The notes under the pieces: model-generated
Databases searched by the model: none
What the model was told of the DNA's origin: nothing
Seen by the model: only the letters and a program-made list of their open reading frames with translations
Position numbers and translations under genes: made by a program
Shown: positions 51,107 to 62,043 of the stretch, piece by piece
Numbering within the stretch: position 1 is the stretch's first letter
Layout: the number at the start of each line of letters is the position of its first letter
Source: an uncultured Clostridia bacterium
Lineage (GTDB): Bacteria > Bacillota > Clostridia > TANB77 > CAG-508
NCBI GenBank assembly: GCA_949482135.1
Contig: CASYFC010000001.1
Span: 310,001-374,000, forward strand
Direction of reading: 5' to 3'
DNA: 64,000 bases

Positions 51107-52666
51107 TTATTTTGATTTAGTTTCATGATATTCTTTTTCTGTATTTACATTCCAAATATTGTCTCTTGTTGTAATTCCTTCTTTTATATTTTTTACTGCT
51201 TCAAATGCTGTTGCCATTGAATGATCCATATTATTATATCTATGTTGGCCATTTCTACCAATACAATACAGATTATCAAAGGTATTTAAATACTCAATAA
51301 GTTTATCCATGTTCTCATAAGTATCAAAATAAGCTGGATAAGCTTTCTTTATTCTCTCTCTATGGGAATCTAAAACATCTTCTTTATCTATAATATTCAT
51401 ACTTGCAAGTTCATTAATTGCGAATTCTGAAAATTCTTTATCACTCATGTTCCAATATTTATCGTTTTCTTGACAAGTATATTCTAATCCAATCCATACT
51501 GTATTTTCAGCATCTTTAACTAAATATGGAGACCAGTTATTAAATATTTGAAGTCTTAACATTTGAACTTCAGGTTCTTGAACATAAATCCAACAATCTG
51601 GAACAATATTTCCTAATGTTTTCATTTTAGTTTTATTATCTAATTTCATTTTTTTAACCAAAACTCCAACAGTTTGAAAATCTACATAAGGAAGTCCACT
51701 TGCAATATCCTTCATATTTTGAGGAACTTCTATTCCTGAAAAACCTGCAACTAAATCTTTAACTGGCATTGTAGAAATGAAAATATCTCCTTCTAGAATT
51801 ACTTCTACACCTTGTATATCACAAACAACACTTTTTATAGTGTTATTTTCTATTTTTAATTTTTTAACAGAATATCCTTTTAAGATTTTTCCTCCATTTT
51901 GTTCAATCTTTCCTGCTAATGTTTCCCATAATTGGCCTGGGCCATATTTAGGATACCAAAATTGTTCTATCAACGAAGTTTCTACTTCCTTCTTTTTTGA
52001 TTTAAATATTTTTGAGAAAGCATCTTTAATTACAGCACTTATTGAAACACCTTTTACTCTTTGTGCTCCCCAATCAGCTGATATTTCTTTAGGATGTCTT
52101 CCCCAAAGTTTCTCTGTATATTTTTCAAAAAACATACTATATAAAACTTTTCCAAAACGGTTTATATAAAAATTCTCTAAAGAATCTTCCTTTTTCTTTA
52201 TAAATATTGATTTTAAATAGCTAAAACCTGCATTAATAGTACGAATAAGTCCCATATTAGTAAAAGTTTGTAACTTTAAGCTTATAGGATAATCAAAGAA
52301 TTTTTTCAAATAATATATTCTTGAAACTCTAGTTCTTACAAGCATCACTGTATCTTCTTTTTGAGGATTTGGACCACCTTGCTTTAGTGGCTTTTCTCTT
52401 TTTAATTTTTCATCATCAAAAGAATTTACTCCTTGAACAGGCATTAATTTTTCCCAAAAATCCATAACTTCTTGATCTTTTGAAAAAAATCTATGTCCAC
52501 CTATATCCATTCTATTTCCATTATATTTTACAGTTTTTGAAATTCCTCCAATATCATTTGATTCTTCCAAAATAATAACTTCATATTCTTGATTTTTATC
52601 TTCTAGCAGTTTATATGCTGCTGTTAAGCCAGCAGGACCAGCCCCAATAACTATAACTTTTTTCAT
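51107..52666 (-). CDS. FAD-dependent oxidoreductase (UDP-galactopyranose mutase / protoporphyrinogen oxidase-like)
   Basis: 519 residues. The Rossmann dinucleotide site is [20 protein letters not shown] at the N-terminus; the acidic sugar-binding residue follows in [30 protein letters not shown] resembles the UGM-like and amine-oxidase subfamily. A mid region [11 protein letters not shown] and the C-terminal FAD loop [21 protein letters not shown] complete the fold. Likely role: rearrangement or oxidation of a nucleotide sugar or polyprenyl-linked glycan, in keeping with the membrane protein next to it. RuvB follows 11 nt upstream. Ribosome binding site AGAGGA. Confidence 0.82.
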   Translation of the reverse strand: MKKVIVIGAGPAGLTAAYKLLEDKNQEYEVIILEESNDIGGISKTVKYNGNRMDIGGHRFFSKDQEVMDFWEKLMPVQGVNSFDDEKLKREKPLKQGGPNPQKEDTVMLVRTRVSRIYYLKKFFDYPISLKLQTFTNMGLIRTINAGFSYLKSIFIKKKEDSLENFYINRFGKVLYSMFFEKYTEKLWGRHPKEISADWGAQRVKGVSISAVIKDAFSKIFKSKKKEVETSLIEQFWYPKYGPGQLWETLAGKIEQNGGKILKGYSVKKLKIENNTIKSVVCDIQGVEVILEGDIFISTMPVKDLVAGFSGIEVPQNMKDIASGLPYVDFQTVGVLVKKMKLDNKTKMKTLGNIVPDCWIYVQEPEVQMLRLQIFNNWSPYLVKDAENTVWIGLEYTCQENDKYWNMSDKEFSEFAINELASMNIIDKEDVLDSHRERIKKAYPAYFDTYENMDKLIEYLNTFDNLYCIGRNGQHRYNNMDHSMATAFEAVKNIKEGITTRDNIWNVNTEKEYHETKSK

Positions 52667-52677
52667 TTATTAATCCT

Positions 52678-53676
52678 CTAAATTTTATATTCTATTCCTA
52701 AGTGTTCATATGCAGTTGCTGTAACAATTCTTCCTCTTGGAGTTCTTGCTAAAAATCCTATTTGCATTAAATATGGTTCATAAACATCTTCTAATGTTTC
52801 AACTTCTTCATTTAAAGTTGCTGCTAATGTTTCAACTCCAACAGCCTTTCCATTATATTTATATATTATTGTTTCCAATATCTTTCGGTCTGTATTATCT
52901 AATCCTAAATCGTCTATATCTAGCTTCTCAAGTGCCATTTTTGTAATGTCTAATGTTAAAATTCCATCTCCTAAAACCATTGCATAATCTCTGATTCTTT
53001 TTAACAATCTATTTGCTATTCTAGGAGTTCCTCTTGAACGTTTTGCAAGTTCTATCGCAGCATTTTTTTCAATTTTCATATTTAAAAGTTCACTAGAACG
53101 TTCTATTATTGTTGTTAAATCTTTTACAGAATATAATTCTAATTTAGCTACAATTCCAAATCTATCTCTAAGTGGTGTAGATAATGCCCCCACTCTAGTT
53201 GTTGCACCAACTAAAGTAAATTTAGGCAAATCTAATCGTATAGATTTAGCTGTTGGCCCTTTTCCAATTATTATATCTAAACAATAATCCTCTAAAGCTG
53301 GATATAAAATTTCTTCTATATTTTTATTCATTCTATGTATTTCATCAATAAATAAAACATCATTTTCAGATAAATTGGTAAGTAATGCAGCCAAATCTCC
53401 TGGTCTTTCTATAGCAGGACCTGATGTAATTTTTATACTGCTTTCAAGCTCATTTGCAATAATATTAGAAAGTGTTGTTTTTCCAAGTCCAGGAGGACCA
53501 TATAAAAGCACATGATCTAAAGCTTCTCCTCTCTTTTTAGCAGCTTCAATATATACTTTCATACTTTCTTTGACTTTATCTTGCCCTATATATTCACTAA
53601 GCTTTTTTGGTCGTAAAGAAACTTCTTGATAGTCTTCTTCATCTATTAAATTAGGATTTAATATATTATCTTCCAA
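52678..53676 (-). CDS. ruvB: Holliday junction ATP-dependent DNA helicase RuvB
   Basis: About 332 residues. AAA+ motifs are Walker A ([12 protein letters not shown]), Walker B and IDEIH ([15 protein letters not shown]), sensor [11 protein letters not shown], the arginine finger region PLRDRFGI, and a C-terminal winged helix ([21 protein letters not shown]). RuvB hexamers drive branch migration with RuvA. Start: a TTG preceded by GGAGGAAAAAAC; longer readings from an ATG at 53718 or 53712 lack that site and overlap the previous gene's end. No ruvA is visible within the window. Confidence 0.95.
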   Translation of the reverse strand: MEDNILNPNLIDEEDYQEVSLRPKKLSEYIGQDKVKESMKVYIEAAKKRGEALDHVLLYGPPGLGKTTLSNIIANELESSIKITSGPAIERPGDLAALLTNLSENDVLFIDEIHRMNKNIEEILYPALEDYCLDIIIGKGPTAKSIRLDLPKFTLVGATTRVGALSTPLRDRFGIVAKLELYSVKDLTTIIERSSELLNMKIEKNAAIELAKRSRGTPRIANRLLKRIRDYAMVLGDGILTLDITKMALEKLDIDDLGLDNTDRKILETIIYKYNGKAVGVETLAATLNEEVETLEDVYEPYLMQIGFLARTPRGRIVTATAYEHLGIEYKI

Positions 53677-53692
53677 GTTTTTTCCTCCAATT

Positions 53693-53968
53693 TTAGTTAA
53701 GTCCTGTATCATATTCAACTTCTTCCATAAAAGGAAAAATTTCTTTTACCCTTTTTAAAGTATACATGGCATTTTTCTGATGAGGACATTTTTCAGGTGC
53801 TTGTACTAATTCATTTTTATAACAATTCTTTGTCATTTTATAAATTAAATATCTACATCCTAAATAATTATAATATATTTTATAACCATTATCTAAATCT
53901 TCCCAAAACATTTCAAATGTATAATTATCTTTCACTATTTCAGCTACCCTTTCTAACTTAAATACCAA
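53693..53968 (-). CDS. Hypothetical protein (about 90 aa)
   Basis: Not recognised. A small soluble protein with an aromatic middle ([20 protein letters not shown]) and three cysteines ([26 protein letters not shown]), which could bind a metal. It starts at TTG inside the last codons of the DUF3592 gene (11-nt overlap) without a good ribosome binding site. GTG at 53935, with AAAGGG upstream, is an equally possible start. Read-through coupling from the DUF3592 gene would explain its expression. It lies directly before ruvB and has no visible connection to recombination. Confidence 0.5.
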   Translation of the reverse strand: MVFKLERVAEIVKDNYTFEMFWEDLDNGYKIYYNYLGCRYLIYKMTKNCYKNELVQAPEKCPHQKNAMYTLKRVKEIFPFMEEVEYDTGLN

Positions 53969-54647
53969 ATATAGTTAATATCATACCTAATCCCATAATA
54001 AATAAGCTTGCACCTAAAATATATATAATCATTTTTGATGCGTTTGATGCTTCTATATATACTTCTTGTGGATTAAATTCATTAATCTTTAATTCAATTT
54101 TATGTCCTATATCTGGCAATCCTACTTTTTTATATTTACCTGTACATTTTGTATATAAGTTACCATTATATTCATATTGATAAATTGGAGCATATGCTAC
54201 TGTTCCATCCTGTTGTTGGTTCTGATCAAAATCCACACATTCACCATTTACTATTTTTTTACATTTTGATTTTGCAATATCTTCTAAAATTCCAGGTACA
54301 ATCATCATAGCTAAACCAATTATTCCAATTGCTACTGATAATAATGAAGGGAAAATTTGGCTTCCATGCACATTAGAGAAAAACATTCCTCCCCACTCAT
54401 TAACTGCTGGAATTATTACACAGCTTAGACCTGCAAGTGTTGCAACAGCACCAGATATTTTCTTTCTATTTAATAGAATAATTCCTATTATCACAAATAA
54501 TTGACCTACTGTCATAATTGCAAATGTTACTTGATTTAATCCTGTAAAATACATCATTAATCCAATTGATGCAACAGCCCAAATAATACACGCCCATCCT
54601 ACGATAGCATTATAAATTGCATACTTTTCATTTGTTTGTTCGTTCAT
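53958..54647 (-). CDS. DUF3592-family membrane protein
   Basis: 229 residues. Five hydrophobic helices in the N-terminal half (IVGWACIIWAVASIGLMMYF, VTFAIMTVGQLFVIIGIIL, VATLAGLSCVIIPAVN and two more) are followed by a soluble beta domain with the DUF3592 pattern: YAPIYQYEYNGNLYTKCTGK and KIELKINEFNPQEVYIEAS. A last helix (IIYILGASLFIMGLGMIL) closes the protein. Its function is not known; DUF3592 domains face outside. The start is the ATG after AGAGGTAAAGAA. It overlaps the following small gene by 11 nt. Confidence 0.75.
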   Translation of the reverse strand: MNEQTNEKYAIYNAIVGWACIIWAVASIGLMMYFTGLNQVTFAIMTVGQLFVIIGIILLNRKKISGAVATLAGLSCVIIPAVNEWGGMFFSNVHGSQIFPSLLSVAIGIIGLAMMIVPGILEDIAKSKCKKIVNGECVDFDQNQQQDGTVAYAPIYQYEYNGNLYTKCTGKYKKVGLPDIGHKIELKINEFNPQEVYIEASNASKMIIYILGASLFIMGLGMILTIFGI

Positions 54648-54715
54648 TTCTTTACCTCTTTCCTTTGTTATTTTTATATTTTTTTTAACATGATTATAAA
54701 ATCTTTTCATACTTT

Positions 54716-56725
<2,010 letters not shown>

Positions 56726-56743
56726 TTAAAGTTTGTAAGAAAT

Positions 56744-57397
56744 TTATTTTGCTTCTTTAAATAAATCTTTTCCATTTTTTAAATAATCATATCCAGAGAA
56801 TATTGTTGCAATTACAGATACTAACATAAGAACTGATGCAATAAAATTTAAAACTATTTCTCCTGAATTCATATATATTTGCATGCTACTTGCCATAGCT
56901 TCTGCTTTATTAGTATTTGCTATTATAAAATTAAAGAAATCAAATTTATCAACAAATACCAAAATTATTGCTATCATTTGAGTAACAGTTTTTAATTTTC
57001 CCCAAATAGATGCAGCAATAACTTTTCCGCCACTTTCAACCGCTAAAAGCCTGTATCCACTTACTAAAAATTCTCTAGTTAAAACAATTATTGGTATCCA
57101 TGCTGGAATTTTTCCAAATTCAACAAGCATTACAAGAGCAGATAAAACTAAAATTTTATCTGCTAATGGATCTAAGAATTTACCAAATGTAGTAACTTGA
57201 TTTCTTGAACGAGCTATGTAACCATCTAATTTATCTGTTATAGAAGCTATGATAAAAATTAGATTCATTATCCAAAAAAATATTGGTATTTCTAGCCATT
57301 CTCCTGAGATTACTCCTAATACTCCTAAATATCCTACTATTACAAAAATAGGAACTAAAATCACTCTAAAAATAGTTAATTTATTTGCTAAATTCAT
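56744..57397 (-). CDS. pgsA: CDP-diacylglycerol-glycerol-3-phosphate 3-phosphatidyltransferase
   Basis: 217 residues. The CDP-alcohol phosphotransferase motif D(x2)DG(x2)AR(x8)G(x3)D(x3)D is seen as DKLDGYIARSRNQVTTFGKF followed by LDPLADK. N-terminal NLANKLTIFRVILVPIFV is the family's start, and TREFLVSGYRLLAVESG is the conserved second block. About six membrane helices. It makes phosphatidylglycerophosphate for membrane lipid. The ribosome binding site is GAAAGG. An uncommon length and insertion near NTNKAEAMASSMQIYMNSGE sits between the last helices. Confidence 0.92.
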   Translation of the reverse strand: MNLANKLTIFRVILVPIFVIVGYLGVLGVISGEWLEIPIFFWIMNLIFIIASITDKLDGYIARSRNQVTTFGKFLDPLADKILVLSALVMLVEFGKIPAWIPIIVLTREFLVSGYRLLAVESGGKVIAASIWGKLKTVTQMIAIILVFVDKFDFFNFIIANTNKAEAMASSMQIYMNSGEIVLNFIASVLMLVSVIATIFSGYDYLKNGKDLFKEAK

Positions 57398-57422
57398 ATT
57401 ATTTCTTACCTTTCAACATTTA

Positions 57423-57456
57423 TATGCTAGGAAAGTTTAAAAACTTTCCATAGCAT
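57423..57456. repeat. Hairpin between pgsA and the UPF0182 gene
   Basis: TGCTA-GGAAAGTTT and AAACTTTCC-TAGCA form a stable stem with a small loop. There is no T-run after it on the minus strand, so it may be an mRNA stability or processing element rather than a terminator. Confidence 0.5.
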
Positions 57457-57461
57457 TTAAT

Positions 57462-60362
57462 TTAATTATTAACCGTATTTAATACATTTTGATTTGTTAT
57501 ATTATTACCTACTACATTGCTTACTGTGTTTTCTACTGAAGTGTTACTAGTATTTGTATTATTTAATTTATTTTCTTCTGCCTCTTTTTCTAATTCATTT
57601 TTTCTAGCAGTTTCTAGTTGATTTATTATAGCCTGAAGGCTTGTTACATCCTTTCCAACCATTTCTAAATCTTTAGAATCTATAGAGCTCTTTAAGTTGT
57701 TATTTGCTTTTATTACTGAATCTATAAGCTCATTTATATCTTCAATATTTATGAATTCCAAATCTACTGCATAAGCATCATTAAATAAATTTGTAAGTGC
57801 AGAATCCAATGTATCTCCTATTGCAACTGTATTTCCTGAAGCTACTATAACTTTTCTTAATACTGGTATCTCACTCTCGTTTAACATTACTTGATATACT
57901 GGTTCAACATATAATAGCGACTTATTTATTGGAACTATTATCATATTTTTAATAAGCTTTGTACCACTTGTATTTATTGCTTCCAATTCTTTAGAAATTC
58001 TTTCATCTTGTTCAATTTGATTATTAAGTTGCATTATACCTACAACATTGCTTTCTGAATTAAATTTATATAAACAAAGTTTATTCCTTCCATTTTCAAC
58101 AGTACCAACCAAATAAGATGTTATATTCTGTTTTTCTAGTTTATTATATGTTAATATTAATCCTAATTCTGCTTTGTCATTATCTACAGTTTTTAACATA
58201 GTATAATATGGTTCCATTCTTACACCAGCAACTTTTGAATTGGTTGAGTTTGATTTTATTGTTACTTGCCAAATGTCATCTGCTCTATATAGAGTATCTT
58301 CACTAATGTCATGATATATATTCATAATATCTGCTTGTATATTATATAAGAATCTTGGATATACAAGATGTTCTTTTATATCATTTGGTAATTCTTTTTC
58401 TGTAAATAAATCTGGATACATATTTCTATATGTCATTATTATTGGATCTGTTTTATCAGTAATATAAAAAGTTGTTGTACCATCATAAGCATCTATTAAA
58501 ACTTTTACAGAGTTTCTAATATAATTTAACTTTTCTCTGTATCCTTTTATATCAATTGTTGTTACTTGTGAATATGGATAACTACAAGCTCTTGTGTATC
58601 CATCTAATACCCATACAAGCTTTCCTTCATCTGTTATAACTAGATATGGGTTTTCATCATATAAAACATCTGGTAATATTTTTTTTGCTCTTTCTATTAC
58701 ATTTCTATTTGAAATGATTTTTGTATTTTCTGTTATATCTGTTGATAATACAAGTCTTGGATTTTTTTCGCTAATTGCTAATATTACTCTATCTAAAAAC
58801 CCTAAATTTAATCCTGCCTTGCCATCATAAGTATTCTCTTCATATTTTGATGCTGTTATAGGATAATCATATTCTTTACCAAAAGATGTGTTTGTTTTTA
58901 TTGTACTATTTGTTTCTAATCCAAAATAAATTCTTGGTTGTTTTATATTTAAAATATCTTGACTTGTAAAATCTGATAAAATATATTTTGCATAACCATT
59001 TTCATCTACATCTGTTGCAGAACTTACAACTGCTGAATATCCATGTGTATATTTTAACGATTTATTATTATAGCTTATTGTATTATCTGTTAATATTTCT
59101 CTTGGAGTGATATATACTAACTCTTTACTAGTTCCAACTTTATATAGCGCTAAAAAAGTATTTTCATAGTTGTAATAAACACTATTTTCTTGATGTTCAC
59201 TAACTGTTGTTAAAGTAACATCTTGAGTTATTAATGGTATATTATTTATAACATCTTGATTATTTTCAACTTGTTCTGAGGTTATTGATGAATATGAATC
59301 AATGTTTTGTTGATCTATATCGACACCATATGCTTTTTTTGTATATTTTATATTATAACCAATGTAATCTTTTTCTGAATCTAATTCATTCCTTCCAACA
59401 TAGGTAAAGTGGAAGCCAATTAAAACAACAAATAATATAAGTAAATATGCTGGAACAATTAATACAGAAATTATTCCTTGCTTAAAGTTTCCTTTTCTTA
59501 CATATCTAAATAATCTAATAACAGATATAGCAATAACAAAACTTAATATTCTATATCCCCACACTTTAATAGTTACATCTGATTTTCCTGCACCTACTAG
59601 CACAGTTTTATTTTCATCTGGTATTTCAATCATACCACCAGTTAAAATATTTTGAGCATTTATAAAAATATATACGCATATTACTACTGCAAGCATGGCT
59701 ACAACAAAAAGTTCTAACTTAACAAATAAATTCTTTTTTAAAGTTTCTCCATCAACTCCATCAAAGTATGTATTTAAAGCAATTACAAAGTATAATGCAA
59801 TATATGCAAGTGTTACTACGAAATATCCTGCTAAAAATACTAGTAATGTTTTAATAAAAGGTAAAGTAAACATATAGTAACCAATATCCATTCCAAATAT
59901 CGGATCTGTTCCTGATGTTCCAAATTCTCCAGCATTATTAAATATTGCAAGTTTATCTGCTAGTATACTTGATGCAAGAATTCCAGCAAATATTGCAATT
60001 ATTAAGCTTAAGCTTTTATTAGGAAGCTTTGGCATTTCTTTTTTTTCTTCATCAAAAAACTTTTTTAAACCTTTTATAATAAATTTATTTATTATATATA
60101 CAAAAATATATGATATTGCAAAAGCGATTCCTAAAACTATATATTTGTTTTGTATTTTTTGATAAAGAACAGATATATATTCTTCTCCAATTTCTAAATA
60201 ATTCAAATATTCTGCTCTTAAAGAAATACCTGTAATTACAGCAAAAAGTATTATAACTAATAATACAGCAGTTCTTCTTATTTTATTTACTTTTTTCTTT
60301 GTTTTTCTATTTTTTTCTGCTTTTGTGACTTCAATTTTTGAATTAATATTCTTATTTTCCAT
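57462..60362 (-). CDS. UPF0182 family membrane protein
   Basis: 966 residues. Seven hydrophobic helices in the first 350 residues (VLLVIILFAVITGISLRAEY, YIVLGIAFAISYIFVYIIN, LSLIIAIFAGILASSILADK), including the conserved FGMDIGYYMFTLPF block of COG1615. The rest is a large extracellular domain (YPYSQVTTIDIKGYREKLNY, VYQVMLNESEIPVLRKVIV, GDTLDSALTNLF), and the C-terminus is Asn/Ser/Thr-rich (NTNTSNTSVENTVSN). The family is widespread but has no defined function. The ribosome binding site is AAAGGAA. It sits between ftsY and pgsA, which have membrane roles. Confidence 0.88.
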   Translation of the reverse strand: MENKNINSKIEVTKAEKNRKTKKKVNKIRRTAVLLVIILFAVITGISLRAEYLNYLEIGEEYISVLYQKIQNKYIVLGIAFAISYIFVYIINKFIIKGLKKFFDEEKKEMPKLPNKSLSLIIAIFAGILASSILADKLAIFNNAGEFGTSGTDPIFGMDIGYYMFTLPFIKTLLVFLAGYFVVTLAYIALYFVIALNTYFDGVDGETLKKNLFVKLELFVVAMLAVVICVYIFINAQNILTGGMIEIPDENKTVLVGAGKSDVTIKVWGYRILSFVIAISVIRLFRYVRKGNFKQGIISVLIVPAYLLILFVVLIGFHFTYVGRNELDSEKDYIGYNIKYTKKAYGVDIDQQNIDSYSSITSEQVENNQDVINNIPLITQDVTLTTVSEHQENSVYYNYENTFLALYKVGTSKELVYITPREILTDNTISYNNKSLKYTHGYSAVVSSATDVDENGYAKYILSDFTSQDILNIKQPRIYFGLETNSTIKTNTSFGKEYDYPITASKYEENTYDGKAGLNLGFLDRVILAISEKNPRLVLSTDITENTKIISNRNVIERAKKILPDVLYDENPYLVITDEGKLVWVLDGYTRACSYPYSQVTTIDIKGYREKLNYIRNSVKVLIDAYDGTTTFYITDKTDPIIMTYRNMYPDLFTEKELPNDIKEHLVYPRFLYNIQADIMNIYHDISEDTLYRADDIWQVTIKSNSTNSKVAGVRMEPYYTMLKTVDNDKAELGLILTYNKLEKQNITSYLVGTVENGRNKLCLYKFNSESNVVGIMQLNNQIEQDERISKELEAINTSGTKLIKNMIIVPINKSLLYVEPVYQVMLNESEIPVLRKVIVASGNTVAIGDTLDSALTNLFNDAYAVDLEFINIEDINELIDSVIKANNNLKSSIDSKDLEMVGKDVTSLQAIINQLETARKNELEKEAEENKLNNTNTSNTSVENTVSNVVGNNITNQNVLNTVNN

Positions 60363-60376
60363 CTCAAATTCCTTTC

Positions 60377-61282
60377 TTAAATAATTGCATTTAAAAATTC
60401 TTCTGCATTAAATATTTGCATATCATCTATTTGCTCTCCAACACCTATAAATTTTACTGGTATTTGGTTTTCTGAAACAATTCCAAGCACAACTCCACCT
60501 TTTGCTGTTCCATCAAGTTTAGTTAACACAATACCTGTAATATCTGTGGTTTCTTTAAAAGCTTTTACTTGTGATATTGCATTTTGACCAGTTTCTGCAT
60601 CTAAAACAAGTAATACTTCTTTGCTAGATTCTGGCATTTCTTTTTCTATTACTTTTTTTATTTTAAATAGCTCGTCCATTAAATATTTCTTATTGTGTAA
60701 CCTTCCTGCAGTATCTACAATTAAGACGTCAGCTTCATTTTCTTTTGTTTTTTGAATAGCATCAAAAACAACTGATGCAGGATCTGATCCTTCTTCTTTT
60801 TTTACAATTTGGCTTCCAGATCTTTGAGCCCAAATTTCAAGTTGTTCCACTGCTGCAGCTCTAAATGTATCTGCAGCAGCAACTACTACTTTTTTTCCAT
60901 CTTTTACTAAATTATTTGCAATTTTCCCGATAGAAGTTGTTTTTCCTACACCATTAACTCCTACAATTAAAATAACAGCTGGTTTTGTTTCTAAATTAAG
61001 ATTTGGATCAGCGATATTTAATATATCTAACATTATTTCTTTTAATGCTTTTTTTACAGACTCCTCATCTTCTATTTTTTCCTTTTTTATTTTAATTCTT
61101 AATTCATCTATAATTTTTACAGAAGTTTCCATTCCAATATCTGACATTATTAAAATTTCTTCTAATTCTTCTAATAATTCTTCATCTACTTTCCTGAAAA
61201 CACTAAACACATTATTAATCTTTTCATCAATTGAATTCTTAGTTTTTCCTAAGCCTTGTTTTAATTTATCAAAAAAGCCCAT
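60377..61282 (-). CDS. ftsY: Signal recognition particle receptor FtsY
   Basis: 301 residues: a short, acidic-domain-poor FtsY, as is usual in Firmicutes. The N domain is helical (1-90). The G domain has G1 GVNGVGKTTSIGKIA, G2 DTFRAAAVEQLEIWAQR, G3 DTAGRLHNKKYLMDEL, G4 TKLDGTAKGG and G5 GVGEQIDDMQIF. It docks the SRP-ribosome complex on the membrane. The start is the ATG after AGGAGGAAGT. First gene of the long minus-strand run, with a promoter upstream at 61315-61343. Confidence 0.95.
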   Translation of the reverse strand: MGFFDKLKQGLGKTKNSIDEKINNVFSVFRKVDEELLEELEEILIMSDIGMETSVKIIDELRIKIKKEKIEDEESVKKALKEIMLDILNIADPNLNLETKPAVILIVGVNGVGKTTSIGKIANNLVKDGKKVVVAAADTFRAAAVEQLEIWAQRSGSQIVKKEEGSDPASVVFDAIQKTKENEADVLIVDTAGRLHNKKYLMDELFKIKKVIEKEMPESSKEVLLVLDAETGQNAISQVKAFKETTDITGIVLTKLDGTAKGGVVLGIVSENQIPVKFIGVGEQIDDMQIFNAEEFLNAII

Positions 61283-61314
61283 ACTTCCTCCTGATTATAA
61301 TTTTCATATCCTAT

Positions 61315-61343
61315 TTTATATCATTAAATGGATAAAAAAGCAA
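61315..61343 (-). promoter_or_regulatory. Promoter of ftsY and following genes
   Basis: TTGCTT (61343-61338), 17-base spacer, TATAAA (61320-61315), about 33 bases before the ATG. Confidence 0.6.
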
Positions 61344-61376
61344 CACATATTAGACAAAAAAACCGCCTTGTTTAGC

Positions 61377-61405
61377 TTGATTTAACAAGTATTTTATGTT
61401 AATAT
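61377..61405 (+). promoter_or_regulatory. Promoter of the 5'-nucleotidase-like gene
   Basis: TTGATT (61377-61382), 17-base spacer, TAATAT (61400-61405). Confidence 0.6.
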
Positions 61406-61459
61406 GTAGTATGTAACTTATAATGTATAATTATTCAGAATCGACTGGAGGAAACCACC

Positions 61460-61954
61460 TTGAAAAAACATTTTATTTTCTACATCGACATGGATGGAGT
61501 TCTAAATTTATTCGAATCTGATAAAAATGCCAGAGTTAATATGTGGAAAGCTGGTTATTTTCGCACTATTCCTGTAAGAGAAGGAATTTCAGATTTATTA
61601 GTTCGGATAAACTCTGTGGCTTACGTTGTTATATTGTCAAAGGTAATTAATCGTATTGGAGTTACTCAGGAAAAAAGTTTTTGGACTAATGAAAATATTT
61701 CTCCAAATGGATACAGTGATATCATTTATGTTCCTTATGACCGTAGCAAAGCCGATTATCTTTATCCTGATTATCCTTGCATGTTAGTTGATGACAATGA
61801 ACAAAATCTGATTGAATGTAATAAAAAGGGATGTCATGGTTTATTCTTATCTGATAAAAAAAACAGTCAAATCTTTCCGAATGCAAAAAGTATGCAAGAT
61901 ATTTGGAACTATTTTGAATATATAGTCAATCAATACGATTGTATCCATGACTAG
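61460..61954 (+). CDS. HAD-superfamily 5'(3')-deoxyribonucleotidase-like protein
   Basis: 164 residues, starting at TTG with GGAGG ten bases upstream. Motif I IDMDGVLNLFE (DxDGV), motif II VVILSKVINR (Ser), motif IV MLVDDNEQNLIEC. The small cap and RTIPVREGISDLLVRIN segment match NT5C-type enzymes that remove 5'- or 3'-phosphate from deoxynucleotides. The substrate is a prediction from family resemblance. A single transcription unit between promoter and terminator, divergent from ftsY. Slightly higher GC than its neighbours. Confidence 0.8.
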   Translation: MKKHFIFYIDMDGVLNLFESDKNARVNMWKAGYFRTIPVREGISDLLVRINSVAYVVILSKVINRIGVTQEKSFWTNENISPNGYSDIIYVPYDRSKADYLYPDYPCMLVDDNEQNLIECNKKGCHGLFLSDKKNSQIFPNAKSMQDIWNYFEYIVNQYDCIHD

Positions 61955-61990
61955 AATACAATACAATTGCTTTTCTCTGGTAAAACTCAA

Positions 61991-62031
61991 GGACGGACTT
62001 AAAATTTCAAAATGAAATTTTAGGTCCGTCC
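61991..62031. terminator. Bidirectional terminator, third copy of the dispersed motif
   Basis: GGACGGAC.TTAAAATTTCA and TGAAATTTTA.GGTCCGTCC form a long stem with a 3-base loop. The minus strand reads AAATTTAGGGACGGACC just past it. It separates the HAD gene and asnB. Confidence 0.85.
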
Positions 62032-62043
62032 CTAAATTTTATA

